From Symsagittifera roscoffensis (Eukaryota; Xenacoelomorpha; Acoela; Convolutidae), in assembly GCF_963678635.1 (NCBI RefSeq), contig NC_087068.1:3410001-3474000 (forward strand): a stretch of 64,000 nucleotides of DNA. Direction: 5' to 3'. The notes under the pieces were generated by a model. It was not told the origin of the DNA and searched no databases. It worked only from the letters and a program-made list of their open reading frames with translations. This document shows positions 11,724 through 23,279 of this stretch, in pieces; the first letter of the stretch is position 1; each line of letters starts with the position of its first letter. Made by a program: the position numbers and the translations under genes.

Positions 11724-11968
11724 GTTGTTTCCCGACAACGTGAGGTGGGGGCTACGATTTCCCTCCTCACCAGCAGTGGATGGTCATCCCACGGGGGTGC
11801 AGGGGGAGTGAACAAAGACAACGAGGCGGGGGGAGGAGAAGGGGGATGGGAGTGGTTCCGGAACCCGATGGCTAGACTGTTGTTGAGGAGAACAGCTGTG
11901 TTGGGCAATGACACGTGCAGACAGAGCAACGAGGCTGTCGACCCTAACAAACCATTCCCCAATGTCCA
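11724..11968 (+). CDS. Mindin-like exon D, end of spondin domain and linker
   Basis: The frame is closed by a TAG whose AG (11722-11723) serves as acceptor, so the exon begins at 11724 in phase 0, as exon C requires. The pyrimidine tract is weak, which lowers confidence in the exact start. The peptide includes a glycine-rich insert and then PMARLLLRRTAVLGNDTC, resembling the last spondin-domain helix (I-A-R-V-x-L-x-R-x). The donor is best placed at 11968|GTTAGT, leaving two bases (CA) of a codon that exon E completes as Gln. The glycine-rich insert is longer than I would expect for the family. Confidence 0.7.
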
Positions 11969-12034
11969 GTTAGTATTCACGCCAAATAAAACTCTGCTGT
12001 TTCATAAAAAGGAGTTTTTTTCTGCTACATGAAA

Positions 12035-12150
12035 CTTTTTAGCTTTTTAGAAAATTTTTGAAAGAGTTTTGAAAATTAAAATTTAATGCAACGTTTGAAA
12101 CATTTTCTTCTGACAGTTTTCAATTTTCCAAAATTTTCTAAAAAAAAATC
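12035..12150. repeat. Inverted repeat in intron 4
   Basis: TTAGAAAATTTT on the left and AAAATTTTCTAA on the right can pair, with further AT-rich complementarity between. It sits in the 205-bp intron between exons D and E. Function unknown; it may simply be AT-rich palindromic sequence. Confidence 0.4.
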
Positions 12151-12173
12151 AAAATTGTGATTTTTTTTGACAG

Positions 12174-12372
12174 GTGTCAAGTTACAGAATGGAGCGACTG
12201 GTCTGCATGTTCGTGTGAAGAGAGCAGCTGTCCCAACAAGTACAGATACAGACAGAGGAGACTTGTTCAGCCCCAGTGCTGCGACCACCTCCCCCCTCAG
12301 GCTTGCCAGCAGGCAGTGGGGCACACCAACGAGAGACAAGTGTGCAAGTTCATCTCTGACGATAGGACATGA
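12174..12372 (+). CDS. Mindin-like terminal exon, single thrombospondin type-1 repeat
   Basis: The exon starts after TTTTTTGACAG and ends in TGA (12370-12372). It encodes one TSR with the typical start W-S-D-W-S-A-C-S-C (C-x-V-T-E-W-S-D-W-S-A-C), the basic R-Y-R-Q-R-R stripe that stacks between the tryptophans, and four later cysteines (CCDHLPPQACQ and QVCKF). One TSR followed directly by the stop is the mindin pattern. The WxxW motif is the usual C-mannosylation site in TSRs. The phase agrees with exon D. Confidence 0.85.
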
Positions 12373-13895
12373 AAAAATACCCCCGAAACTTTTGATTCCA
12401 GATGTCAATGGAGATCCTTGAAAAAAAATCTCGAATTTGTTCCAGATCTTTTTATTTAACCGTTCTTCTTTGATGACGACAACGACAGGACATAGAACAT
12501 TATACCCAATATTTTGTGTTGTCCAAAATCACCAAATTTATACCCGGGTCTTTTGTGTTGCCCAAAATTACCAAATTATTATATGAATTTCATTGTTTTA
12601 AATAAATATCTAGGTTCAAATTCGCTAGAATCATATTCAACTAATAAGATTTGAGCGTTATGATCCAACTTTAAGAACAACTAAAACGTCAGTTTTTGAA
12701 TGTATACTTCATCGTTTTAGTAAAAATCTTGGTAGGGCGACATTTCGAGACAGGCGACAATTCGTAACAGGAGACAATTTGTATTAAGGCATTGGCAAGT
12801 AGAATACGCTTGCTTTGTTGCGCTTCCATTCGGCAACTGATCTAATTGGTATGATAAAAAGTGCACACAGATTATTTTAAAAAATATATATATTGTTAGC
12901 TGACCAATGTTGTTCAAATATTTCATCGACATACTGTAGGCGCAAACATTACAAAATATTTATCAAAACTTTGAAGAAGTAGGTTTTTGGGCGCTCAGCG
13001 GGAAATGCAAAATTTGCTTGACAAAAATCTATAGACTGAACCAGTCATGAGTTTTTTGTTACCCTTATTCAATTTGGAGTGGTTTAACTTACTAGGCACA
13101 CTTCATATACCATTTGAACTATATTAACCAAACTAAGGTCACAAGTGTTTTTTTCTTCGATCTTTTGGCGTCAGTGTCTTTCAGAGAATGTTTGAAAGTA
13201 CAAAAAAATGCTCAATTAAAATGTCAAATTTTGTCTGAAAGCGCAAAATTTACATCGGTTTGGTCAATTAGCCTAATTAATGTGATTAACTTGAATACAG
13301 AAAAAAGTGTTGAATTAAACATCCAACTAAAAGTAGATAATGAAATCAAGTTTTTTTTGCAGACTTTGTCGATCCACAGGATTTTGCCGCACGCAATTAT
13401 GTAACTGGAAAACATGAAAGCTGTCCAAGTATTGCAAACTTTTATAACAATCATTAAGTTGAAACTATTTGAAAAAAAAATCAGTTTTTACGTCATTGAT
13501 TTGACTTATGAAACATTTCACAGTGACTGAAGACAGACAAAAAAGGCAAGGATTTTTTGATTAAGAATAGGCGTGAAATTTTTTTTCTCATAATAACATT
13601 AAAATTGTTACTATTGTGTTTTATAAATTCAATCTTACGTTTCTTTTTCAGTCGTTTCCGAACAACACAAAATTATGTACAAAATGCATTTTTTGTTTTC
13701 TTTTTACTTTCTTACCCTTTTTTTAAAGTCAGAAATAATACACAAACATTTCAACCTAACGCAACTTAATTCAACCTTAATTCAATGCTTCTTTTAATTC
13801 TGTGGCACAGTTGAACACAATAACGCATCAGCAACTGAAATAAATTGATTTTAGTTGAAAAAAAAATAACGGAAAGCTAGCCAACACTTTTATTG
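12373..13895. other. Downstream intergenic region
   Basis: No second gene is seen. A ~38-bp direct duplication occupies about 12502-12579 (units with TTTTGTGTTG and CAAAATTACCAAATT). AATAAA near 12599 may be the polyadenylation signal of the mindin-like gene. The rest is AT-rich without element ends I recognise. Confidence 0.5.
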
Positions 13896-14420
13896 TTCCG
13901 AATTTTGATACGAAAGTAACGGAATTTTTGTGCTCGGGGTGGTTTTTTTTTCTTGAGACAAACTTCGACTTTCTAACTAGCCATTTTTGACGGGATTTTT
14001 TTATCGTTCGAAAGGTATTGTTGTCCTGAGCTTGAATTTGAAAAGATATTTTACCTGTGATCTTTTTTCGTAAATTTATGAGGGTTTAAAGATTGCCGTT
14101 TTGGCCAATTACCGACAATTAACGCGCGATCAATTTCGCGCTATTAACGCGTAAGCGAGATTTAAGTCGTCATAGATATCGTTCCAAATTGCCAAATTGG
14201 TTCAAGGAAGCTTATATGTCATAATTGATTTTTTAATAGCCGCAAAATCTATCACTTTTTACTAATATGACGTGTGGGGGGATGTGTTTACATAAAATCT
14301 AAAGTTTCTTCAAAAAAAAATTTTTTTTATTACTTTGAAATTTTTCATGTTATTAACGCTCCATAGACCTTAAAAGGCAGTCGGAACATTCGGGGCTTTG
14401 CCCTGATACGAGCAGTCTTG
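13896..14420 (+). repeat. Palindrome-ended ~500-bp family, dispersed copy
   Basis: It starts with an imperfect palindrome (TTCCG...TTTTGATACGAAAG...CGGAA) and ends with GGGC-TTT-GCCC plus TGATACGAGCAGTCTTG. It is collinear with 4497-5010 and lies outside the tandem duplication, which shows the block is a dispersed mobile sequence. Length 525 bp, no ORF. Confidence 0.6.
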
Positions 14421-14877
14421 TTGAGTTTAAGTTTAAAAATGCATGTTGCACCAATTGCGCTTAAATTACTTATAAAAAGCCGATATCCATTATAACATAT
14501 CCATCATAATGTCTGAAGGCATAACACAACAAGGTGATCCCGAGCTCCGTCACTTTTTGTGGAAGGATTAATCACATGTATGCAGTACGTAACTATCATC
14601 GAAAAATTTCGAAAATTAGCTTTCGCAAATCGATACTTTTTAACTGTACAACCGAACACTCGCTATGCAGAATCACCAAGGTTGAAATTCCTGATTACTG
14701 GGTTTTTCAAGCACATGCTCCGGCGGTCCGGCGGTGAAAGATGGAGACGTTGTTTTTCGAGTCGTCTGTTAGCTTTGCGCGAGCTTTGAGACGAGCACAA
14801 ATGTGCAATAAATGACCTGGCGATTGCAAAAGTAACACTTTGGTACATGAAAATAGAAAGTGCAATGATACTTTAAT
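14421..14877. other. Unassigned sequence before truncated copy 0
   Basis: No recognisable gene or element end. It ends abruptly where likeness to the giant accessory ORF begins at about 14878. Confidence 0.4.
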
Positions 14878-17800
14878 ACCAGAGGGTGCGGTCCACTTGA
14901 TTATAGGGGACAGCCTGATACGAGTGCTGACGCGAATCCAGTCACATTGGCAAATTGGAGTCTTGAGTTTTTCTGGAGCTGCAACGCCGCAGATGTTGGC
15001 GTCACTGGAGATGTTAGACATGGTGAAGATGTACACGGTTACTTTGATGATGGGAACCAATGACGTGTCCAGGGGGAGTCGAGAAAGATAATGAGACTGC
15101 ACGAAAAGATGAGTTGTAGTCTTGAGGAGCTGAGGATTTATCTAGATCCCGCGATACTAACCATTTGCACTGTCCCATACAACATGAAGGCCGACTAACA
15201 CGCAAGAGAGATGAATGATAAAGTGCGCAAGACTGTTGGACGTGGCCGATATGATTGAACGCTCCCTTCCGAATGATGCATCCGATTTGGTCCACCTCAA
15301 TACCTCCCTTCTTCGCAAGTAGGCCCCTATCTGGCCGTCTGGGAGCGAGAGTCGACTTGAGAGATAGCTCAAGGAGCAGCCGGACCAGACAACTGGGATC
15401 GACACCGATGGAAGCAGAGGAGGAAGGGTCATCCACGCCCCTGAGCCCGGTAGTGTCTACAGTGGTAGTGGACAATAAGAAGGCGGAGAGATATGCAGAG
15501 ACGAGCAAGGCACGTTATCTAAAGAGGGTGAAAGAGTTGGACCTTGAGGATTTGGCATGCAGGCAGGAGTTAGCGGAAGTCCTGGGGCTCAAGAACGTGT
15601 CACATGAAGACTTGAGTAGACACCACTGCGTGGACTGGTTGAAGGTCCACGAGGCACATTTCTCAAGAACCAAGACATTGGAGACAGCAGACTTAACTGG
15701 GATTTCACAGCAGTCGATAATAGGACCAGTCAACTACATGCCCCTCAAGCAATTGGGGAGTCCAGGACTCATAGTGCAACCTCCCAAGCATCGAACAAGT
15801 CTAGCCAGAATCAGGGTAGCGATTCCCGCACAGCTGAGAGTGGTGGAGAAGCTGCTTGAGTCGAAAGACATGGGACGCCCAGATGTCGCATATGGAGGTC
15901 CAAAGCTGTCCGAAGATCCAAGATATGGTAAGCACTGTGGAAGCCCGCAGTTGGCCAAAACATTGGCAGTGTATGATCGATCGGATCCAGGAGCAGCGAG
16001 GGCGATCATCATGGCGGGTTCGGACTTCGAGGAAACGTCGCCGAAGTTATTCTGGCCAGAGACCCAAGACGAGAGTGGCATTTACGACGTCCCCAGGCTA
16101 CGCAAGTTTGCCGCCTGCCTTGTAGTTTGTGTATGCAATGTTGATCTTGATAGCGGAAGGGAACGCGTGGCGGACCTTTATGGCTGCTCCCAATTGCGAT
16201 CTGGAGCCAGTAAACTTGAGACTTCTTAAGTCGGAGTTGGCACGGCATGGGCGGATGTGTCTCATGCCTTAAGAGGATTCTACGAATTGGCGGATATTCT
16301 CATTGTACTGGATGAGGTCCTCTTACTCGAGATTTCGAATCTCGCTCGGCAATTGAAATTCAATCCAGAGATAAGGGACAATCACGCGATAAAGTGCCAC
16401 TTGACAGCCAGCCTGTGGTTTCGAAGCATGGATTTGACGATCACGAGTTCCACCAGCAAGGCGAGGGGACCAAGTAATGAAAGGAAGAACGTGGCTGTGG
16501 CCGAAAAACAGTTGGAATCGAAGGGATACCGTCTAACGCAAGAAAGAAGCAGGTGGCCGTTTCTGATCCAAAGGCTTGAGAATGCCACGGATAAGACGCG
16601 GGAGAGTGCCCCACCTCTCACCAAGCAGATATGGGACTTTATTGAGGTGTAGCTAGAAGTGGCAGAAAGCAGAGACATGACGGTGGGAAGATTTGTCACA
16701 GCGGCAAATGAAATCACCGTTGGAGGATTCTGGAGGGAACACGCGAAAGACGAGCTGAAATTTAGGAAGAATCACCAGATCTTGAGATTCTTGAGCCCTT
16801 GTTGGGAAAAGAGGTACATGGCCAGAGCATTCTATGCGAAGGTTACCATCTTCGATTGGTTCGTGCAGGAATTGTTGAACATATCCATAATTATCTTGCT
16901 GGCCCTGTACTTGGTCTACCCCAGGTATCTGTTCAACATGGATCCTGCCTACATGTTCACTCAGCAGGGTCGTGGAAACGCTCCGAATTGGTGGATACTT
17001 AATGCTGGTACTGCTGACCAATGGAGAACTGACGGCGTTTGATCGACTGATGAAGTATGGGGAACCCCTGTTGATAAGGAAGGCTCACCCATGTGAGGAA
17101 ATTTATTCATACAAGTATGCTGCCGGACTGAAGACGTTGCTGGTGGAGTATGTCATGAAGCAGAATCGATACCTCACGGGCAAGGAGAGAAATCCCAAAA
17201 CGAGAGAAGAGTTGAAGGAGGCGAATGGAGGCATACCTCTCTTGACTGATTTGTGTTTGGCCATGAGATCTGACACATTAGGGATGATTAGGGGGCTTGG
17301 AGAAGTCTTGACCTGCATCTACGAGCCGGCGGTAACATCCGCTCGTGGTGGCATATCGGCATTCAGTGCTGCACGTGAGCCTAATAAGTATGCTAGATGG
17401 AACGGCGCTGAACTGGTGCAGGCAAGAAGAGTTGAGAGCTTGAATCCCTTGACAGGGGACAAGGTAGAAGTCTTGAGAATCCCGGCGTGAAAAAAGAATT
17501 TTGAAGTGGAGAAAAAGTAGTTGGAAAAAATACTTGAGCAAGAGCTTCTGCCCACTACCGTCCCTGAACTCCCGATGGTCACAAGAATGATTGTGGGGAT
17601 GAACAGCCCTTTGGTAGTCCCGTCCCTACACGAAAAGCAGCAAAAAGAGTTTACGAACGGTTGGGATCCCTTGTTCATTGGATACTCAGCCGCAGTTTAT
17701 TTCCACACATGTGACATCGAAAAAAACTCGTGGACGACGCAGGCAAAGAATATGATAGGCTCAATGCCCCCGAGGGAAGAGGGACAAATTGCTCTGAAAG

Positions 17801-20800
17801 ATGAGATGAAGACGCCACGAGGAAGTACCGAGAGCCCTACGGATTGGAGGAGCTAGAGCTGAGACAATAGCTAAAGAAGCTTGATGCGGCAGGTCCCCTA
17901 TATGTAGCCCTCACTGAATATAAGAAGCTGGACCCATCAAAACCCTCAACCGTATCGGTGGGCACCCCTGGAGATAGAAGAAGCCACCCCGTAGAGAACA
18001 GATTCAGAGATGCACTGGAAAGGGAGAGCATGGATGAGACCCTCAGTGAAGCGGGAGAAGAAATGAAGCTAGGAAATACAGCAGACCAAGACCCAGCTGA
18101 AAGAGATTTCACCACGCATGAGCTGTTGCAAGACTTGAGTGGAGACGACTGGGCGAACACGGCCACCCCACCCCTGGGATCCCCTCGCAAAGATCTGGAA
18201 CTGACCTTGGCGAGCGACACCTCTAGCATGGGGATGATACTCTTGAGTGCTGAAGAAAGCAAGAAGAACGCTTTCGAAGGTGATAAGTGGATGATCTTGA
18301 ACACACTTGATGAGAAGACGTGGCAAGATTTCTTGAGCGAATTTAGCCAGAGAGTGGATTGCGAAGTGAAGCTGGAGGATTTCAAAGAGGAATTGTGGAA
18401 TACGGTGGTGAAGTTCAGGAAGCCTGTCTTGATGGCTACCGGACTAGATGAAAAAGCAAGAAAGGAGTTACTAGAGAAGATGATCAGCCTGAGGGAACCG
18501 AAACAGAAGATCAAAGCTGACGCATGTAAAGATAGCTCTACTCTGAATAAAAAACCTGATGATAAAAGGGTTAGGGATGATAAGGATAAGACTAGTAATA
18601 GAATTAAAATCAATAATTTTCCTGAGGCCCGAGAAGGGGGAGGCAAAAGCTGGAGAAACCGGACCTGGATAAAGAAGTCAAATCAGTGATGACAGTGGCG
18701 ACGCCCCCAAGCAAAGGAATAGTGTCTTGGAAAAGGAAAAGGGAGACAGAAGAAGCGAGTCCCTCGGCGGACGCGGTCTCAGATGAGAATCTGAAGAAGA
18801 CGACTCCCATGATTCTAGCGCGATGGAAGACAGTGGCTTATAAGGCCAGCTCCGCACCTCGGAAGTTGGCCGAGGTAAGGAGGGAATGGAAGTCTCGACG
18901 TCCTCGACAACGGAGGAGGACTTCAGACGAGTAGTTCGACGAGTGGACACACGTGGGAGGTGGAAGTTGCCAAAGAATAGCTCTCGACCCAACACCAGGC
19001 CACTGGGAAAAAGTTAATAGCGATCTTCTTGAGAAAAATGCGACAAGGAATGTCGCTCAACCTTGGTGGGTGTTTCTGGAGACCTTGAAAGAACTCGAGA
19101 ATTGCCTGAGGAATCTTGACAGCGGAATGTCCCGCAAACGTCGGCATTGGGCTACCCAACCGAAAGCCGAGATTAATAAATAAGAGTTGAAGAACCAGCT
19201 GGAGCGAACTTGGGAAAACCTGCTGCGGGAGTATTTGGAGGAAGCAATGAGAACACCCTCATCGGCGTTGCCGTTGATGTCAAATCCTTTTGTCAGAACG
19301 GCAGGACAGTTGATGTTTGCGTGCAGTTTGTTGGGAGTATTGCTAGAGGTGTTAATCTCGCACGATAAATTGAAGCTGCGCAGCAAGAGTCTACAGGTCT
19401 ATCAGATGCTGGTGCAGCATGTCGCCAGGGATAATTCGAGCTTGAGTCTGGCGAGAAGAAAGGATGGTACTTGCCTCTTAAAGTGGATCATGTCGGTGAT
19501 AACCGACAGTGCTGTCCAAGTGTGTCATCAGAAGGCGACGGGAAGCAACACTGTGGAGAGGAGAATCTCTACGGTCATCCTGAATGTGTACCAGAGTACT
19601 GGAATCGAAAAAGAGAAAAGCTCGAGGCAGTCTCTAGAGAACCATGGGAAGCTAGATGAAATACGGAGTTTCTACAACAAGAAATTTGAGGAGGGGCATG
19701 ATGTGCATCGTAGTTTGGCCCGAGCTGAAGACTACTCGAAACCCATTAATGGGGGAGAAAATCAGTATGTGTCTGGAGTAATGGGGATAGCATACAACCC
19801 TTGCTTGAATTCGGAGGCCGGTAACGCCTACACGAATGTTAAAGAAGCAGAGTTGTTGAAGTTGTGGACAGAGATGGTAATTGAGATTGACCCAGTAGAA
19901 AGGGAAAGGCCGAGCCTAGGCCTGACACTTGAGAAGATACCAGAAGTGATTAGCGTGGGAAATGGAAACGGCATGTTGATTATGAGTTTGGGGACGGTTT
20001 GGAAGTTGATGAGGCCTTCCTGGTGTCCGCATCCCCACGCATGTTTAATTGAAGAAGTCACGGAGCGAGTGAGACTGTCACCAATGAAGGATGAGGACCT
20101 GGGGAATCTGAATGTGATACACAAGCTGATCCTACCCCATTGTAAAGAGCCGGAAGAGACAACGAGCAAGCCAGACAAATCAGCTGCGAAGATGGAATCC
20201 GGTAGTTGTCTAGACCTGGCGATTGGAGGTGGAGAGCATTCTTGCGATGGGCGATCCTGTGTCAGGATACAGTCCTTTCAGAAGAAAGACTTAGCCACCT
20301 GGTTTGTTGACATCACGGAAAAGGAGAAAAGCGAGGTGCAGATAGTGGCCGAGTGTTATACCTGCACTACTGTGAACATAGCAACGGCGTTGGGGTTCTT
20401 CTCGAGGATATTTAGCTTGCAATCGCTAGAGATGCTAGAGTCTGAGCATTCCTTGGTGACAGCATTGAGCGTGGACTCGTGGCCTAGGGCGTTGCAAATA
20501 ACCCAGAAACACATCAGAGGGTGGAAGATTGGTCTTGAGGCTGAAATGGGGTTTCCCCATGAGCAAAGCATATAGTTTGCCAGTGAATGCGAAGTCCTTG
20601 GTAGGATCGGTGATGGCCAACCTGTGTGGAAATCACTATCCATTACACATGGCGATGGTGGAGGTGTACAGTCAGGGGATATTGATCGACAAAGCCTTCT
20701 CGGTACCCAAGTGCTTACGCCTGGCTCGAATGTCGCATCACTCGCAGAGACTGTTGAGAAAGATCCCGGGAGCTGTGCCAAGGGACCATAGAGAACACTT

Positions 20801-21398
20801 AAGTCAGATATGAGGCAGGAGCTCTTGGGCTTGGAAGACGAAAACACGAGTGAGTTTGAGAGACAGAACGCGATCTTGAAAACGGTGAATAGTGCCCCAG
20901 CCATGGAAGAGAATGATGTAACACATGAGAAGATGATGGAGCTTGAACCTCTGTTGGAAGCTTCAAGAGAACGCAACCTCCGGAGTATCAATCTCACACA
21001 TGGGGAATCCGGAGGGACGGTGTGGCCCAGACGGTGTGGTATCCGGAGCACTCGAACTTTGATATGGGACGTGGAAGAGATTCGGTCAATCGGGTTACCT
21101 GGTCATCAACACAGGGTCACCCTGCTAGTAGTGAGCTCAATGCTGGCGTTGCGGTGGATTGAAGAGAACGTGACGAAGTATCGGGAGTCGAGGACGCCGA
21201 CGGCGGAATCGATAAATGCTATCGACTATAGCAGGAGGCTTGAGTTGTCTGCGACTGCGTGCAAAATATTCTCTATACCTATGAAGGTGAGGCACGTGTG
21301 GAGCCGCATGAGATTTTTTCCATGGTTTCGAGCGACGTTGACTACTTGGCTATACGCAGTGACGAAGGATCATATGAAGCAAAATCGACAGTTCCTGG
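14878..21398 (+). pseudogene. Copy 0: truncated, decayed copy of the giant accessory ORF
   Basis: This stretch aligns, in many frames, with the accessory ORF at 38592-48716 and with the minus-strand copy. It starts abruptly at the first SGNH domain (PEGAVHLIIGDSL) and stops abruptly near the C-terminal region (VTKDHMK). Pieces: 14878-15091, 15255-16229, 16257-16652, 16659-17042, 16972-17490, 17521-17856, 17958-18689, 18953-19183, 19187-20575, 20529-20813 and 20810-21398. The GDS and GTND blocks of SGNH domain 1 remain, but a deletion near 15230-15300 removes the DxxH block. The second SGNH-like block set keeps its DVSH motif near 16260. No LTR, gag or pol adjoins it. It is the oldest of the three copies judging from lesions, and clearly non-functional. 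Confidence 0.9.
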
Positions 21399-22390
21399 CT
21401 GGTTCGAGTAATTTGCTTGTCTCCCAAGAGTTTTGGAAAATAATCAAAAAGGGTTTTAAGATGAATTTTCGTAAAGCAAATAGAACCCTAGAAGGAATTC
21501 CATCTGATCCAGGCGATTTGGAAGTGTCTGACCGATTAAGTTCTACTCGGATGTCATTCATTGTTAGCTCCAGGTTGTCATCAACGCTGGCGGTTGGTGG
21601 AGGGCTGATCTCCCAGTTACCCGGGGGTTCGTCAGTGAAAACCGGTGCGAAGAAGTTTGAGAGCACTTCTGCCTTTTCGTCGTCTGTGTCAGTTAGCATA
21701 CCATTTGGTTTTATTCAAGCGGGCATTGATTCTCTTATGGTTGTTTTTTGGCGCACGTAACTCCAGAACTTTTTCGGATGCCTTGTCTCTGCCAGTGAGC
21801 CTTGTAGGCTCTTTGATATGTTGTGTTAGTAGTGCGTCTTTTACTGCCTCTATGAAGGTGAACTCAGTGCTATTTTCATCTTTTAATGTACTCATGTCCT
21901 CCCATCTATCTGTGGTAGATTTGTGTCTCCCACTATCAGTGTTGAGTCATTTGACTGTGTTTCGTTCAAATTGGCGATCAAATTTTTTAGTTGGCGGTTA
22001 TTTTCTTTATTTGAGTTTGGACTTCTATACAATACACCAAGGATGATGATGTTGCTGCAAGTTTTAATTTTTAAAAACAAGTTTTCACAGTGTTATTTTC
22101 ACAGTGCTATTGAACACAAAGAATTTTTTGTGTTCAATGTTTTCATTAATTTAAACTAAAATTCCGCGTTCTTGATCAGATGGGTTCATATTTGTTGATT
22201 CTATGTTATAGTATTGGGTTTCACGCCAAACTGGATTCCATTCTGCGCAAAAATTTTTCGGTTTGCCTTCCACTGGAGCGATGACATCAGGCTTGCATTT
22301 TTTTTGATTCATTCTCCACGTGATTTCGTGCAGTTTGTCTTGAGGTAATGTGTCTATGTTTGTGTACCAGATTATAAAATACCGGTTTGA
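21399..22390 (-). pseudogene. LINE ORF2: endonuclease and start of RT, broken
   Basis: Endonuclease landmarks of the AP-endonuclease type are visible in order: YTNIDTL and KPDVIAPVE near 22370-22280, GVLYRSPNS near 22035, and GDTNLPQID near 21915, followed by QHIKEPTR near 21820 after a frameshift. Then comes the RT entry motif KSPGSDGIPSRVL near 21510. The catalytic RT motifs further on are missing because the element is cut at 21399. The GDTN motif replaces the usual GDFN. At least two frameshifts are present. Confidence 0.75.
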
Positions 22391-23129
22391 GGTTTTTTTC
22401 CTCATTCTCATTATTTGCAACCCCCTCACAAGGTGCACGAAGTCTCCTTGTTCCTTTTCGTTTAAACTTTTTGCCTTTGCTATCAATCTTCTGACTTCTC
22501 CTCGTTCCTTAAGACTCCTGTCGCGGCCAATCCTTAGGTTTTCGACCGAGATAGAAATTTTTTTATCAGTTGTTTGTCTTCTACCTTTCTGTTATGTCCA
22601 ACTTGGTGAGTACTCACAGGTGCTTTGTAAATTATTAAGTTCTTTTTTTCTTCTTTTGTCGTCTTTTTCTTCTCTTTTTTGCTTTTCAGATGCTTCCATT
22701 ATAATTTCTTTTAGTGGCTTGACTTTCGGTTGTTGGGCCACGTCCCATAGTTTCTGTTTAGCTGATTCACGGCTCTTGGTCCTGCTACAAAATTGTAGAA
22801 GTCGTTCATCATGTGGTTTAGATTCGCTATTGTTTTGTCCAGATCGCTCCGTAGTGTATCCGGTTCTGGGTTTTTGTCAATTTCAATTAAATTTTCAACT
22901 TCGGTGTGCAGGAACTGCAACCGCAGACGACTTCTGGATGACACATGTAACCGTAGACTTGGTCAGGCATGTTTATGCATGTTGTACAAAGATGTTCATG
23001 ACATTTATCACACTCCATTACTTTATCATCGATGTTACCTTTGGTTTTATTGCACATTTTACATTGCAAAGCGTCCATTTCACTCACAGATTCAGTATCT
23101 TTACGTCTAGTTTTTGGTTTTGGAGGCAT
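22391..23129 (-). pseudogene. LINE ORF1 with PHD finger, frameshifted
   Basis: The start codon is at 23129. The first ~80 residues hold a cysteine/histidine pattern CKMC-...-CDKCHEHLCTTC-...-MCHPEVVC typical of PHD fingers, as found in ORF1 of CR1-group LINEs. A frameshift near 22900 leads into a helical segment (EVENLIEIDKNPEPDTL) and later basic, lysine-rich stretches ending with ...IGRDRSLKERGEVRRLI in another frame. ORF1 proteins of this group bind RNA; the PHD finger role is unknown. Several frameshifts make it non-functional. Confidence 0.65.
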
Positions 23130-23145
23130 ATTAATTTGATTTTAT

Positions 23146-23275
23146 CAGGCCGCTCTAAGACACGTAAGTCTCAAGAAGCTACCTAATGAAATCAACTCCA
23201 CGAAAATTACTGGGCCGCTCTTAGACACTGAAGACTCAAGAAGCTACTCCGTAATTTCTCCTTCAAAAGCACTAA
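23146..23275 (-). repeat. Two ~65-bp direct repeats, probably the LINE 5' UTR
   Basis: Two units beginning GGCCGCTCT(A/T)AGACAC and containing CTCAAGAAGCTAC start at 23148 and 23213, immediately upstream of LINE ORF1 on the minus strand. Tandem 5' UTR units are common LINE promoters. The array ends where the LTR at 23280 begins. Confidence 0.5.
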
Positions 23276-23279
23276 GCCC

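Larger units (their letters stand above)
1093..12372 (+). other. Mindin/spondin-2-like gene (3' five exons)
   Basis: Gene span. Five exons (1093-1256, 2341-2513, 10891-10981, 11724-11968, 12174-12372) have GT-AG borders and join in consistent phase into one reading frame that ends in a stop. The product has a spondin domain followed by a single thrombospondin type-1 repeat, which is the mindin (spondin-2) layout; F-spondin has several TSRs and a reeler domain. Mindins are secreted extracellular matrix proteins that bind integrins and, in vertebrates, microbial surfaces. The start of the gene (signal peptide, first part of the spondin domain) is left of the window. Introns are about 1.1, 8.4, 0.74 and 0.2 kb. 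A possible polyadenylation signal (AATAAA) lies near 12599. Family assignment rests on motif likeness read by eye. Confidence 0.8.
21399..23150 (-). mobile_element. CR1-like LINE fragment
   Basis: Read on the minus strand the order is ORF1 with a PHD finger, then an endonuclease, then the first part of a reverse transcriptase, cut off at about 21399 where copy 0 begins. The 3' part (RT core and tail) is missing, which is unusual for LINEs because they usually lose the 5' end. A later rearrangement or deletion at the junction with copy 0 is the likely reason. Confidence 0.75.
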
